This document shows positions 1-10,329 of a stretch of DNA of 64,000 bases, in pieces. The stretch is taken from the NCBI RefSeq assembly GCF_024139115.2, contig NC_085141.1, positions 179,192,994 through 179,256,993 of the forward strand. The letters run 5' to 3'. The first letter of the stretch is position 1. The number at the start of each line of letters is the position of its first letter. The DNA comes from Armigeres subalbatus. Taxonomy: Eukaryota > Arthropoda > Insecta > Diptera > Culicidae. The notes under the pieces are model-generated. The model was not told the origin of the DNA, made no database searches, and worked only from the letters and a program-made list of their open reading frames with translations. A program made the position numbers and the translations under genes.

Positions 1-535
1 TTGTGACGCATGTTTCTGGATCAAATCTTCCACCTAGGCATCTCTGTCGCTCGGATGCATGAGAAATAAAGGTTAAACATAGTCCGCAGTCTGGACATCT
101 ACTGTTTGCACAGTGCTTTTATATCGCTTCCAGTCCTGGCTTATTTGTGAAGCCCACTTCTGCCCACCACTTGGCCAGCACCACTATTCCTATCGTACTG
201 TTTGGTAAGCTGGTGGTGGAGCGAATTTTCGACAATCCTCAAAACACCGCATCCGGACATTAGTCCCGGACTCGAATGCAACTGAGGAAAGCCGACTCGA
301 AACATTCAAACCACTACTACTGCCTGGTTGGGTTTCATTTGGATCAGTGTGCTCTTCAAATGCGGGACTGAGAATGAACGTAGTGTCGAATTAACCGCAT
401 GATGAGATTGTGTTTCAGGAGGTTTATTTCACCTCCTGGCTAACCTAAAATTGTTGTTTTTCTACTTTTCTGTGTCAATATTTTTGATGCCAATATTTTT
501 AATAAAGTTATAGTGATTGAACCAAACATTTTTGT
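1..535. other. Non-coding DNA, nothing recognised
   Basis: No long reading frame, RNA gene or repeat could be supported here. It ends at the TSD of the MITE that starts at 544. Confidence 0.5.
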
Positions 536-543
536 AACAGGGG

Positions 544-932
544 CAGTCTTGTAAAATGTCATCTGCATGTCATTTGACTAATTTGTTCATAACTTTCTTC
601 AGAAGCAAAATTTACTGCATAATTTTAGATGTACGCATAACGCTTGAGTAGTGCTATATTTTTGTCCAAGGGTACATTGCTCTAAATATAACATATGAGG
701 CTAGAGAGTGAAATCTCTCCAAAATGTCACGTGTCATTTGACATAATGTCATTTGAATGACATTTTGCCTCCCACGCCCCAGATTACATATTTACAGCAA
801 TGTCTTGTTAGACAAAGTTGTAGCCACATTTAAGCTCTATAAGTTCGTCATACTTGATAGTTGATAGCTAACTACTGAAAAAAGTTCTGGGAAAATTATA
901 CAAACGAATGCAAATGACATTTTACAACACTG
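544..932. mobile_element. hAT-like MITE (389 bp)
   Basis: Both ends carry an inverted repeat of about 23 bp beginning CAGTCTTGTAAAATGTCAT on the left, with its near-perfect complement ending in CAACACTG on the right. The element is flanked by a perfect 8-bp duplication, AACAGGGG, at 536-543 and 933-940. An 8-bp TSD with CAG-type termini is characteristic of hAT elements. No transposase frame is present, so it is non-autonomous. The interior is rich in TGTCATTTGA-type motifs in both orientations and could fold back. Confidence 0.85.
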
Positions 933-940
933 AACAGGGG

Positions 941-3589
941 TTACATTATTCAGTTTGAAAGCAAAACAATTGATCGAACGTCAAAATATACTTCGACATC
1001 TTCTCATAAAATAAACTCAATACAGAAAAAAGTTCTGCCACAATTTAATCATTGAAAATCATAATAATTCGATTATAACACAATTCAATCATTGAAAATC
1101 GTCATATCATCGAAAAAAAAAACTTCATCACTGCAGATAAACTTATCAACCGCCTGTTTTTATTATTTTACGAATTTAAAATTTTCTACTGTGCATTCCA
1201 CCTCGGAAACGTGACTTTGGAAATCTTGATTAACGCGTTCGCGAACTCAATGAATGGTAAGTGCATCGTTAGTGCAACGAGTGCACGAGGGATCGTTGGC
1301 AACCCATTCAGCAGATTCAAGCGGACAGATTGGTTGATCGTAGTCAACGATACCAACTCGTCCGGGCTTGGGGAACTCGTTTGATTTGCTTCCATTTGCT
1401 CCGCTGTGGCTGATTGTAGGCATAGAGCCGCAATGCACACTCCATCATCCCAAGTGCAGGATATTTATGGGCTCGAACTGATTTTAATTAAATCGCTTTT
1501 CAATCGATGATGCAGCGAAAAAAAAAACAGAAAAGAATCCCACCGATGATTACTGCCGGAGTGGGGTGGAAGATAGAAAAAAAAAAGTTCGTTTGCACTC
1601 CTTCGTTAACTAATGCACAGAGCGTTGTCCAAAGAAAATCTGTAAGTGCAAGTGAGTGAGTGAGCGATGGAAAACCGGCATCGTTTCCGTTTAATGGAGA
1701 TTATCGAGATGATTTAATATCTAATTTATTTTACCAAGTAAGTGAGAGTGCAGTTGGGGTGAGAAAAAAATACAAGAACCAAGTCCGCATCGCTTGCAGA
1801 TATGGACCCGTCTGTGTGCCCTGTGGCGTGCTGCATTGAACAGAAAGGCCATTTCGAAGCCAATTACCACGCGGTTCATAGTTGGCCGAACTCGATCGAC
1901 GTCGGTAACGGTTGGTCGTCGTCGTGGTTCAATTCGATATTACGAACGTGTTGTACTTGACTGAGGTTTCTCCTAGCCCATCGATATATGAGTGTGGAAG
2001 GAGATAGCCATGAGCTATATGCTTTGGTGCGTTTCAATAATCTTAATTGATGGTAATTTGTTTGATGATATCTTTTTGCAATTTCTCACTTCTAACTAGT
2101 CTCTTGTGAGATTTTTTATGGACCTGGATTTTTCCTTCGTTTTAATCATAGAGTGCACCTAAAATGGACTTGTTTAACGGTGGAATCACGACTCTAATCA
2201 ACGGAATCGATTTGCTCTTTCAGCGGGAGCGAACACGACTGGTTTTATGGAAGCAAATGAGTTGGTTTACTACGAGGAAATGAAAGTGTACATAAATTGA
2301 TCAAATGCATTCTGGATGGAACGTGTAATCGCGCTAATTAGAAAACTTGTGAAAAGCTTGAGAACTAGCGAAAAACAATATATGTAAAAATAAACTTGAA
2401 AGCGCGAATTACTTCAATATCTTTTTCTGAAAGGTTCAAACAAAATTGCCAAATTTAATTACGATCGATCATTGCTTTCAAAATATATGCTGAAAAAACC
2501 CTAAGGATTGTTTTCTTGCATAATATTGAGAAAGATAATATTACTACTAAGTGACTTAATTGTTTTTTTTTTGTACAATTGATTACAGTTGGCACACCTT
2601 TCAGCACTAATTGCATTATACAATTCCCTACTAATTGACATTCAGTATGCACAACAAATTGACCTTCATAAATTTCGAGTTGCAAGCGAAATTCACCCCA
2701 TCCCGATGTAATAAATTTGCACTCAATTTTCGTCCACCGTCATCACCATCCGGCCACTATGCTGTCAAATCGCACGAGTCGGTCAATTATGAAGGACAAT
2801 TTATCCTCACTGGCACCCGAGTGGCTCTTTTTTGCCACGCCCGCCCCATCTCAAACCCACAAGAAAAACTTGGATTACCGGATTTTGCAATAGTGGGATG
2901 CCGCCGGCCCGAGATCAACCGCGCTCTTGTTGTCAATTTCTCCGTCCGTCGATGCAAATGTTTTTAATCCAATTACTTTCTCACATAATTTTCGACCCCA
3001 ACGATGGGTGATGAAAATGATCAAAAATTTAATTGACCATAAAATAACCATTTTACGAGGCTCATAATTTCTCTGTGCACTCTCGGAATCAACTTCACTG
3101 AGCGACACAAAAAAAAACTGCGGAAAGAAAGATATTCTGCCCATCAAATCCCGTGAGTAGCGAAGAAAAAGCTTTGCCGCAATTCAAGGGATCATTTACT
3201 GGTAATTCAGCCAGTAGTGTCGGCTTTGGCATCACCATCAGCATCGCAGCCGCCATCAACGGGCGATTATCTCGGCTGGCTGTCGTCGTTTTTGTACCAT
3301 CCAAGTCGCACTCGCAGACCGACTGTCTTGAAGTGCGCATTTCACTTTAATTTATTAAACAGTAATTTTTCCCAATGTAGGTAATGTTTCCATCCAAATG
3401 ATGGGTCCAAATGTTGCTAAATGGTGTTGGTTGATTGGTTAGTTTTTGAGTTGTCGCTCTCGGACCTCATCACATTTTGTAATTTTTCGCGTTAAAGTAC
3501 GAGTATGAACACCTTTTATGGTGTTTCTAATTTCTGGTCTTTTGCTTGACATACATACGTTTGCCCATTGACGTACATAGCTGGAAGAT
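941..3589. other. Low-copy-looking non-coding DNA
   Basis: Only short, unconvincing reading frames occur. A roughly 40-bp sequence is tandemly repeated twice at about 1041-1108. Stretches at 1190-1470, 1780-2000 and 2630-3340 have higher G+C and look like unique rather than transposon DNA; they could be regulatory or exonic, but no splice-consistent protein was recognised. Confidence 0.4.
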
Positions 3590-3830
3590 GGATAGGGACA
3601 AATTAATAAGTTCTGTTTTGTCAGAATTCGATAGATGTTGATTAGACTGTAATTGAAGGATTTGTCCCGCATCATCAGCACACAGATCCGTTTACTAATG
3701 GGTTTCTACCTCATAACTCGCTTTATCTGCTTACACATCAGTAGGAAATCAACTCCAAGCTCTGCTGCTTCACCGCTGCTGTAATCAGAGACGCATCCAC
3801 GTTCCAAATGGTGTGTAGGGCAAATATGGA
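3590..3830 (-). pseudogene. RTE-clade endonuclease scrap
   Basis: On the minus strand this segment matches, at DNA and protein level, the endonuclease part of the RTE copy at 20640-20755. Shared words are an alternating KxxKRVMR...KPISxRICVL stretch and an FNYSLI stretch. It is a short, broken piece with stops on both sides, ending near the degenerate satellite that starts at about 3870. It is a dead remnant; the clade rests on the resemblance to the larger RTE copies in this window. Confidence 0.65.
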
Positions 3831-3869
3831 AAATGCTGATTTGGGAAACATGTTTGGTGTTAACAAATC

Positions 3870-4600
3870 GATGCATATAATCGTCTGACAGAAAGGCCCA
3901 TTTGCTCGAAATGGACATCCGGCTGAAAGTGTCGGAGTGTTTTGCAGAAAGGTTATTTTTGGGCCAAATGGCTCTTTCTGCCAAACGGCATTTTCGGCTA
4001 AACGAAACGTTTCGTCGAAACGACATTTTTGGTCAAATGGTAGTTTCAGCCTGAGATCTGCTACGGTAAACAACTTCGTTAGCCAAATTACGAGCTCGCC
4101 CGAATGTCCCTTTCTGCTGTATGTTGCTTTTGGAAAAATTACATTTTGGTCAAACCATTTTCGAACCTACAACTATTTTGGACAAACGTTCAATTTCACT
4201 AAATGGAATTCGGCTTACCGTGTTATTCGGTCAAGCGGCATTTAAACAAATGACATTTCGCTGAACGACTTTCGATCAAACGACAGGAAGGCCTATTTGG
4301 CCGAAAACACAATTAGAACATAACCCATCTGGCCGAAAATGTCATTTAGCTGAAATAGACAAACGGCCGAAAATGTCGTTAGGCCAAATAGGTCGTTTGA
4401 CACAAAATACCATTTAACGAAATGGTCTTTTGACCGAAAAAGTCATTCAGCCAAATGGCCCTTCTGTCAAATGACCATTACGACCAAACGACGATTTCGG
4501 CCTGATGACTCATTCGGCCAAACGGACTTTTTTTTTCGTTTAATGACCATTTCGCCCGAAATGTCTTTTCGTCGAATAATTTTCGGCCAAACGACCCTTT
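3870..4600. repeat. Degenerate GGCCAAA/TTTCGGC satellite-like repeat
   Basis: About 730 bp built from degenerate units of about 18-25 bp on the themes 'ttcggccaaatg' and 'ggccgaaaatgtc', in mixed orientation. The same motif family recurs at 27380-28255. Individual units vary strongly, so this is an old or rapidly diverging simple-sequence repeat. No coding potential; the frames across it are by-products of the motif. Confidence 0.8.
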
Positions 4601-5176
4601 CCCCTTTTTTAGTAATTTTCCGTAGAATTTTCTAAGAATTTCCTGTAGGCAAAAGAATTACCCGTAGAAATCCTAACAAATCCGTTAAAAATTCTGGAAA
4701 ACCAAACCAATTTTCGTAAAAAAAATAAGTTCTGAAAACGTTTAGTTGAAATTTCAGGAAATTCCTCATAGAAAGGTTGATTCAACCCTATTTTCGGCTG
4801 TATCAACAATAAATATTGTTACTCATAAATCATTGAAAAAAATATTGTTGATTTGATGCAGAATCAGGTTGATTCTAGAACATTTTTTTTCCGTGTAGAA
4901 ATTTAAAAAACATGTAAATGCCATTAAATTTCCTAGGGAACTTCCGAACAGTTTTCCGCGGAAACTCTAAAAAAATCCGTGAAAATTCTTCACGTGAAAA
5001 CTCTTTAAAGTCTCCCGCGCATATTCCGCAGTATTTTCTAAACGTTTTCCTGTAGAAATTTGGATCAATTTTTCGTAGAAATTCTGAAGAATTCTCGAAA
5101 CATCAAAGTAGCTCCCGTGAAAAACTCGAAAATAGTAATATTCAAATGAGTATTTTAAAAAAAACTTGTGTTCCTC
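4600..5176. repeat. Degenerate 'ccgtagaaatt' repeat tract
   Basis: The tract contains many diverged copies of a motif like 'cccgtagaaattctgaagaatt'. It runs up to the TSD (5177-5190) of the ORF1-only retroelement. Nothing codes here. Confidence 0.55.
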
Positions 5177-5190
5177 AGACTTTTCCGGTT

Positions 5191-6471
5191 CAGTTGTTGT
5201 TTTGCTCTCGTCACGCGTGGACGTCTAACTGGCATAGTAGGTACCTAGTACGTACCCGGCAGCTTTGTTTCTTGCTTTGGTTTTTTTTGTTTGCGTACGT
5301 ACGTTTCCCTCTACTGCGGGCGATTATTATGTGCGAAATGATCGTCAATACAGTGCAATTTCGTTTCCCGCCTACCGCTCCCCGACCAACATGGGTTGAA
5401 ATTGCCGGATTTGTGCGACAGTTGGATACTGATGTATCCCTAATGGAAACGGTTTATAAAACAGCGATGGATCGTTCACTGTTTGTAAAGTTTGTATCGA
5501 TAGATGCAATGAAGGATGCGCTGATGAACAACACGGAACCGCGTAAATTCCATTACACCAGCGGGATTACAGTGGAAGTGAACATGACGATTGCTGGTAG
5601 CAATGTTCGATACATCCGAATATTCGACTTGCCACCCGAATTGCCGGACTCAGATCTGAAGCAGCGTCTCATGGAGTACGGGGAAGTGGATCGCGTGGTC
5701 CGGGAAAAATTCCCACCAAATTTAGGATTGGACCATATGTACACCGGTGTGAGAGGTGTATATATTGACGTGAAAAAGGAAATCCCACCTTCGCTGGAGG
5801 TTTCAAACTGGAAAGGAATGGTGTTTTATCAGGACTTGCGAAACAAATGTTTTATTTGTCGCGCGGAAGGTCACCGGAAAGATTCGTGTCCGCAACGGAA
5901 AAAAGTTACCCAGCAAAAAGAAGAAACTGTACGAAAGGGAGAGACGAACAAGCAAAATGGTCATCGACAATCATACTCCGGTGTCGTCATCGGATTCGAA
6001 GCAGCAGTAAGCGGGGAAACATCGGCGAAAGCAAAGGAGATAAACGTAATTGAAGTGCCAGAGGAGGAAATTGTTGAGCTCGACTCCGAGCCAACAGGAC
6101 AAGCAGAAACAGAATTTGAAATACCCAATTCTATGGTAGAACGTGAGAAGCTAGCGGAAAAAATGAGCTTCAAAAATAGTACGGATCGTGTTTGGTTTGT
6201 TAAGAAGGGAATAATGGGCTACACGGACAATCTAAGAAAACTGAGAGAGGAAGAGGAGAAAAAACGTCAAGCGCAGTCGACGAGTCAGCGCCGGGATCAT
6301 TCTGATTCGGCAGGATCATTAGACCGATCTCCACCTAAGAAGACATCGCGCAGAAATGCTTCTGATACTTCTTCAGAATAATTTATTGTAAAATTTTCTA
6401 ATGCTTTCGGCTCCGTAGAGTTTTTTAAGAAAACAATTGAGCCAAACAAATAAACGAATTGGTAAAAAAAA
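5191..6471 (+). mobile_element. Complete ORF1-only non-LTR retroelement (1.28 kb)
   Basis: The unit is bounded by a perfect 14-bp TSD, AGACTTTTCCGGTT, at 5177-5190 and 6472-6485. It begins CAGTTGTTG, resembling the CAGT start of many arthropod non-LTR elements, and ends in a run of A. Between these lie a short leader, one intact ORF1-type gene (5329-6381) and about 80 bp of 3' tail. There is no endonuclease or reverse transcriptase, so it must be mobilised in trans. From about 6385 to the poly-A its tail is clearly similar to the 3' end of the 7-kb I-clade element on the minus strand at 39464-39540: both have TTTCGGCTCCGTA, then GAGCC, then CAAATAAACGA before the A run. The TSD shows that this short form itself was the inserted copy. 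Confidence 0.85.
5329..6381 (+). CDS. ORF1 (gag-like) protein with one CCHC zinc knuckle
   Basis: Intact frame of about 350 residues. The upstream in-frame ATG at 5146 lies outside the element (which starts at 5191), so the first usable starts are 5329 (MCEM) or 5338. The N-terminal two thirds resemble an RNA-binding fold, with an RRM-like stretch YIRIFDLPPELPDSDL followed by LMEYGEV. A CCHC knuckle follows at about 5848-5890 (CFICRAEGHRKDSC; C-x2-C-x4-H-x4-C). The C-terminal third is charged, rich in K/E and S, and low in complexity. Such proteins coat retroelement RNA and form cytoplasmic particles; that role is inferred from the family. No frameshift or premature stop was seen, unlike nearly every other element gene here. 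Confidence 0.8.
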   Translation: MCEMIVNTVQFRFPPTAPRPTWVEIAGFVRQLDTDVSLMETVYKTAMDRSLFVKFVSIDAMKDALMNNTEPRKFHYTSGITVEVNMTIAGSNVRYIRIFDLPPELPDSDLKQRLMEYGEVDRVVREKFPPNLGLDHMYTGVRGVYIDVKKEIPPSLEVSNWKGMVFYQDLRNKCFICRAEGHRKDSCPQRKKVTQQKEETVRKGETNKQNGHRQSYSGVVIGFEAAVSGETSAKAKEINVIEVPEEEIVELDSEPTGQAETEFEIPNSMVEREKLAEKMSFKNSTDRVWFVKKGIMGYTDNLRKLREEEEKKRQAQSTSQRRDHSDSAGSLDRSPPKKTSRRNASDTSSE

Positions 6472-6485
6472 AGACTTTTCCGGTT

Positions 6486-6855
6486 AAATTCCAAAGATTT
6501 TCCCGTTAATGTTTTATCCCAATACATGCAGAAAAAAAAAAGAATGTAAAGAAAATATTGCCAGGCCGCCGCCGGCCGGCTTAAATGGATTTCGGTGTGA
6601 GTTAGTTAGCGTTAGATAAGAACGTGTGGAGACCAGAGCTGCTCCTTTTTAGATGTCAACCCAACGTTTTGCAACCAAATTCGATTCTCCGATTCGTCGT
6701 CAATCTTGTCCCGGCTCAGCCGTTTCTGACAGTCATCGATCAGTTCTGCTTTCACCATCATCAAGTGCCTTCCAGGCAGGGGATTCAGGTTCAGGATTTC
6801 TTGAAACCGATCTAAAGTCCACCAGTTTTCGTAATTGTTTCCGTCGAGCCAATTT
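6486..6855. other. Target DNA of the insertion at 6879; uncertain coding relic
   Basis: A minus-strand frame (6612 up to about 6878) has a fairly protein-like composition (NWLDGNNYENWWTLDRF), but it matches nothing I recognise and cannot be extended beyond the right-hand target site because of stops. It may be a transposon relic or chance. Confidence 0.3.
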
Positions 6856-7391
6856 TGATTCGGGTGCAGTTTCTTGGTTGCGTTGCGTTGCGTGGTAACG
6901 GAGTATTTCGTAGATTGCATACTGATAGCTGTCATGTATATTCTTTAACTTTCTTACCCCAATTGCTTATGGATTACTATTTGGGATATAATAGCAACCA
7001 AATTGAAGGTCCAAAATGATAAAGCATGAAAGCTACCATTGCCGGCCACGCCCATCTTCTCCGTTACTAGGGAAAGGAAGGAAATGATAATATGACATCT
7101 ACTTAACGAGAGGCCAGCGACTCACCGACGCCCTCATAGATGTCAAGGAGTTGGATGGTTGGTAGGGAATATAGTTTAGGAATATCATCATAAGCAAATG
7201 ATATAAGTTTGTACAGACGTTGGGAGTGACAATGATAAGAAATTTACGTCACTCCGTTCTCCATGGTGTTGCTTCTTCTTTGAGTGGGACAAGGTATTAG
7301 ACTTGCCCTGGCTAATTAGCCTAGGTTTAAGCGCCAATACTCGCTCTCTGAAACGAGAAAAAAATAATTGCCCCACCCACCTTCCAATACA

Positions 7392-7952
7392 CACGCTTAA
7401 AATGACTTACATATTTTTGTGTTCCGTTCACACAAAACGGGCCTCTCCTGGAACAACTCATATTATGAGTAACTACGATGTTACTCATTTTTGTGTAACC
7501 GATGGCCGATGATTTTCGGTGAGTTCATTTTACACAGCGAGAGAGCAGTCGGAAATCGAACCTAACCTCAATTGTATGTTTTCAAATTAATGTTTAAGTA
7601 AGCCAACTTTTCCATACTTATTCGGAGGCTTCTCCAATCGTTTTGATCAACAAAACAAAGTGCGATGATTGTATTCGCACTTTTTTTTTGTTTCGCCATT
7701 AAAACAAAAGGAAAAACCTCCGAAAAAGTAGGATTTCTTGCAGCACATTCTGCACACGTTCGCCATCATAGCGGCCCGAAGGGACTTTGACAGTTCGAGG
7801 CAAACTCACTTACACATATCATGCACATGTGAGACAGTACTCAGCGACTGCTTATGTTTCACACAAAATTTTCACTCATAGTGAGAGTTGGCCAAGGCGT
7901 CGCCGGGATGTGTGAAAGCTATTCATGCGATGTGTACTTGACTTTAAGCGTG
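7392..7952. mobile_element. Candidate MITE (561 bp)
   Basis: The ends form an imperfect inverted repeat of about 20 bp starting CACGCTTAAA. The flanks share only 'ca', so a 2-bp duplication is possible but weak. No coding frame. It lies inside the non-LTR insertion at 6879-9303. Confidence 0.5.
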
Positions 7953-8535
7953 CATGTCAATAGTCACTTCCTTTATTGGTTACAGAAGAAATTTCGACAA
8001 AGATAAAAATCATAATTTTTGTCAACAAAAAATACAGATACGAATTTTAACATGATTTTTTAGCTGTACCACCAATAGGCGGTAGCGATGATCTTTTCCT
8101 AATGAATATGCATGAGTACTCTACGAGATGGACAAACACATGCTTCCCATAAACAAAATTGCCAAAATAATGTAGAAATTGTCTTATATGTAACTTGTAG
8201 CTGCTATAAAAACCCTAATTTTAGTAACAAATTGATTGCTATGGAAAAGTATCTCATTCTTTCGGATCGTACGTTTAAAGAGGAAAGAAAATTTGCAAAT
8301 AGCCACTGAGAGTATTAGGGCTATCGCTGAGAGTTGCACTAATACTTTTGCAGAGGATAAAAGAAAAAAAAAACATACGACAAACGATCAATCGGAAAGC
8401 TCTTTCCTTCGTTAAAAATTTCTTGCACCTTAAAGACTATAGAATTGATTTGTTTAATCGCTGACAAGAACTAAGCCAAAATTGGCATGGACCTTTCCCT
8501 CAGAACGTTGATAAAGGCGTAGTGTAAGAACAATA

Positions 8536-8832
8536 CTGCCCTTCTACGCATGATTGTCCCATGTTACCCTTGATGAAAAATCTCAAACTCGAGTCAATTT
8601 GTCCCACTGAAAAAATAAAGTTGTTGTCTGATAATAATAGAGGCTGAAAACCGTTTAAATAAGTAGGGATTCGTTTTATGACCCGGAATAGTGTTGCCTA
8701 CGCTCATAACATCCCAAAAATATTTGTTAAATTTTAAGATCGAATCGATTTTATAAATTGGTGGGACAAATTGACTCGAGTTTGGATTTTTTCATCAAAG
8801 GTAACATGGGACAATTATGCGTAGAACGGCAG
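8536..8832. mobile_element. Foldback MITE with ~73-bp inverted repeats
   Basis: The left arm (8536-8610, CTGCCCTTCTACGCATGATT...) and right arm (about 8758-8832) are inverted copies with only a few mismatches. The flanking 4 bp, AATA, occur on both sides (8532-8535 and 8833-8836). The middle is about 150 bp of A+T-rich DNA. It has no transposase. Superfamily is unclear: the duplication could be read as AATA or as a TA. Confidence 0.8.
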
Positions 8833-9347
8833 AATATGAACCAGATAGATCTCACCAAATTAGAACCGTAGAATCGATGTTACTCCTTGGCGCATTCAAA
8901 GAAGCCACCTGATTTGAAACAGGTTTCTATGGAAACATTATGGCACACAAAAAAGGATTTCATTTCACTCTCGGCGGGATGATTGTTCGATACTAGCGTC
9001 GTTTCTTTCACCAGAAAACGATTCCGATTCCAGAGTGTCATAAACCTTACCGACCGTACAAAAATTTTAGAGGTACACAGCAAACAGCACTATGTTTTCA
9101 AATAATCAAGAAATAGCCATTATTTCGAACATGACCTGCTCTGCGTCATCAATATGACCAGAATCACATCACTTCATTTCACATCATTAAATAGTGGCTT
9201 AGCACCAGCCAAATTCACGAAGTTTTCAGCCGAAACGGATAGAAAAAAAACTGTCATGATGAAACACACTTCCGTCCGCGCGCAAAGCTTACTTCGATCT
9301 CCCTGATTCGGGTGCAGTTTCTTGGTCAAGATTTAATCCAGTAAGCC

Positions 9348-9895
9348 CTAGGATAGGATGTGACAACTCAATTTAGACTGCCTTGTTGTTTCCTCAGGCG
9401 GTTGCTTCAACGAGGTGGTGGCCAGTGCTTCCAAATCATTTTTATGCAAAATCCTCCGAATAATTTGTTATTAAATTTGATGCTTTCTCGTTAATTTCTT
9501 TCATCATTCATCGTAAAAGATGGTACAAACTAACAGAAACAAGTTTTTACGTGGAATTAGATGCGTTTCACAGTAAAATGGTTAAAATGTGGTCAATGAT
9601 GCTTCAAAACGTGCTTTAAATTAGCATAACATTTGAGAATCATGCATACATCATTTGCAGTCTAGCATAACTTCAATTTACCCAAAAAAAATCAAAAACA
9701 AACTTTTGAATTTTATCGGTAATTTCAATTTAATTACCCAGCAACACGGCCAAGGTAACAACAAGCTGCCCTTTTGAAAATGTTATACCGCCGATCGAAG
9801 TAATCCATTGTCATTTTCACCCAATCAGCAACCGGTACGATTTTGACAGAAAATCGGTACGATTTTTAATGACTAATTGGCACATCCTATCCTAG
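9348..9895. mobile_element. hAT-like MITE (548 bp)
   Basis: Termini are the inverted repeat CTAGGATAGGATGTG on the left and CACATCCTATCCTAG on the right. A perfect 8-bp TSD, AGTAAGCC, lies at 9340-9347 and 9896-9903. No coding capacity is seen. The 8-bp TSD points to a hAT-type transposase, although the terminus differs from the CAG type. Confidence 0.8.
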
Positions 9896-9903
9896 AGTAA
9901 GCC

Positions 9904-10329
9904 TAAAGCCGTCATTACCGCTTAGAGGAATCATTCAGAAGATAATACCTGTGTTGGTTCTCCTTATTTGGTACCTATAAGCCAGGGCCAACCGACGCAA
10001 CGGATGGAAGATTTACTAACATTTTTTTAGGACCTATGCCTAATTATATTCGAATGTTTTTAGATTCTCAACACTCTAACGCCCAAGACCGCTGTTCGGA
10101 TTAAGTCAGCTCAAACTATTTTTGTAAATGAGCCATTTTATTTTCGGCAGATCAAAAATGTTAGTTTGTTTTCTTCACTTCTTTCCTTCTTTTCCAAGCT
10201 CGTTATCTGCTTCCCACTGTCTATTTTCCGGTCTGTCCGTTTCCTGTCAGCCAAATAGTCTGTATGTTGTCTGTCTCGTCTCGTTTGCCGTCTAGTTGAT
10301 TGTCCAGAATATCTACGACGAGGACCGTT
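9904..10329. other. Non-coding DNA before the BEL/Pao relic
   Basis: No gene is seen. At about 10074-10094 the sequence ACTCTAACGCCCAAGACCGC resembles the left end of the TTAA-flanked MITE at 63084, so a piece of that family may start here. The rest is unassigned. Confidence 0.35.

Larger units (their letters stand above)
6879..9303 (-). mobile_element. 5'-truncated non-LTR retrotransposon insertion
   Basis: A perfect 23-bp duplication at 6856-6878 and 9304-9326 brackets 2425 bp. The 3' end lies on the left and ends, on the minus strand, in a short CGCAACGCAAC repeat instead of poly-A. The last ~280 bp (6880-7165) match the 3' end of the plus-strand insertion at 47811-48902, including TGAGGGCGTCG, GGCCTCTCGTTAAGTA and GATGGGCGTGGCCGG. 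No reverse transcriptase frame is visible, so only 3' untranslated and decayed sequence remains. Two MITEs (7392-7952 and 8536-8832) lie inside. The simple-repeat tail suggests a LOA- or I-type family; the clade is not established. Confidence 0.75.

Noticed and set aside
1186..1440. 84-codon minus-strand frame in low-copy DNA
   Set aside because: No recognisable domain or homologue and an overlapping frame in another phase; kept only as part of an unassigned region.
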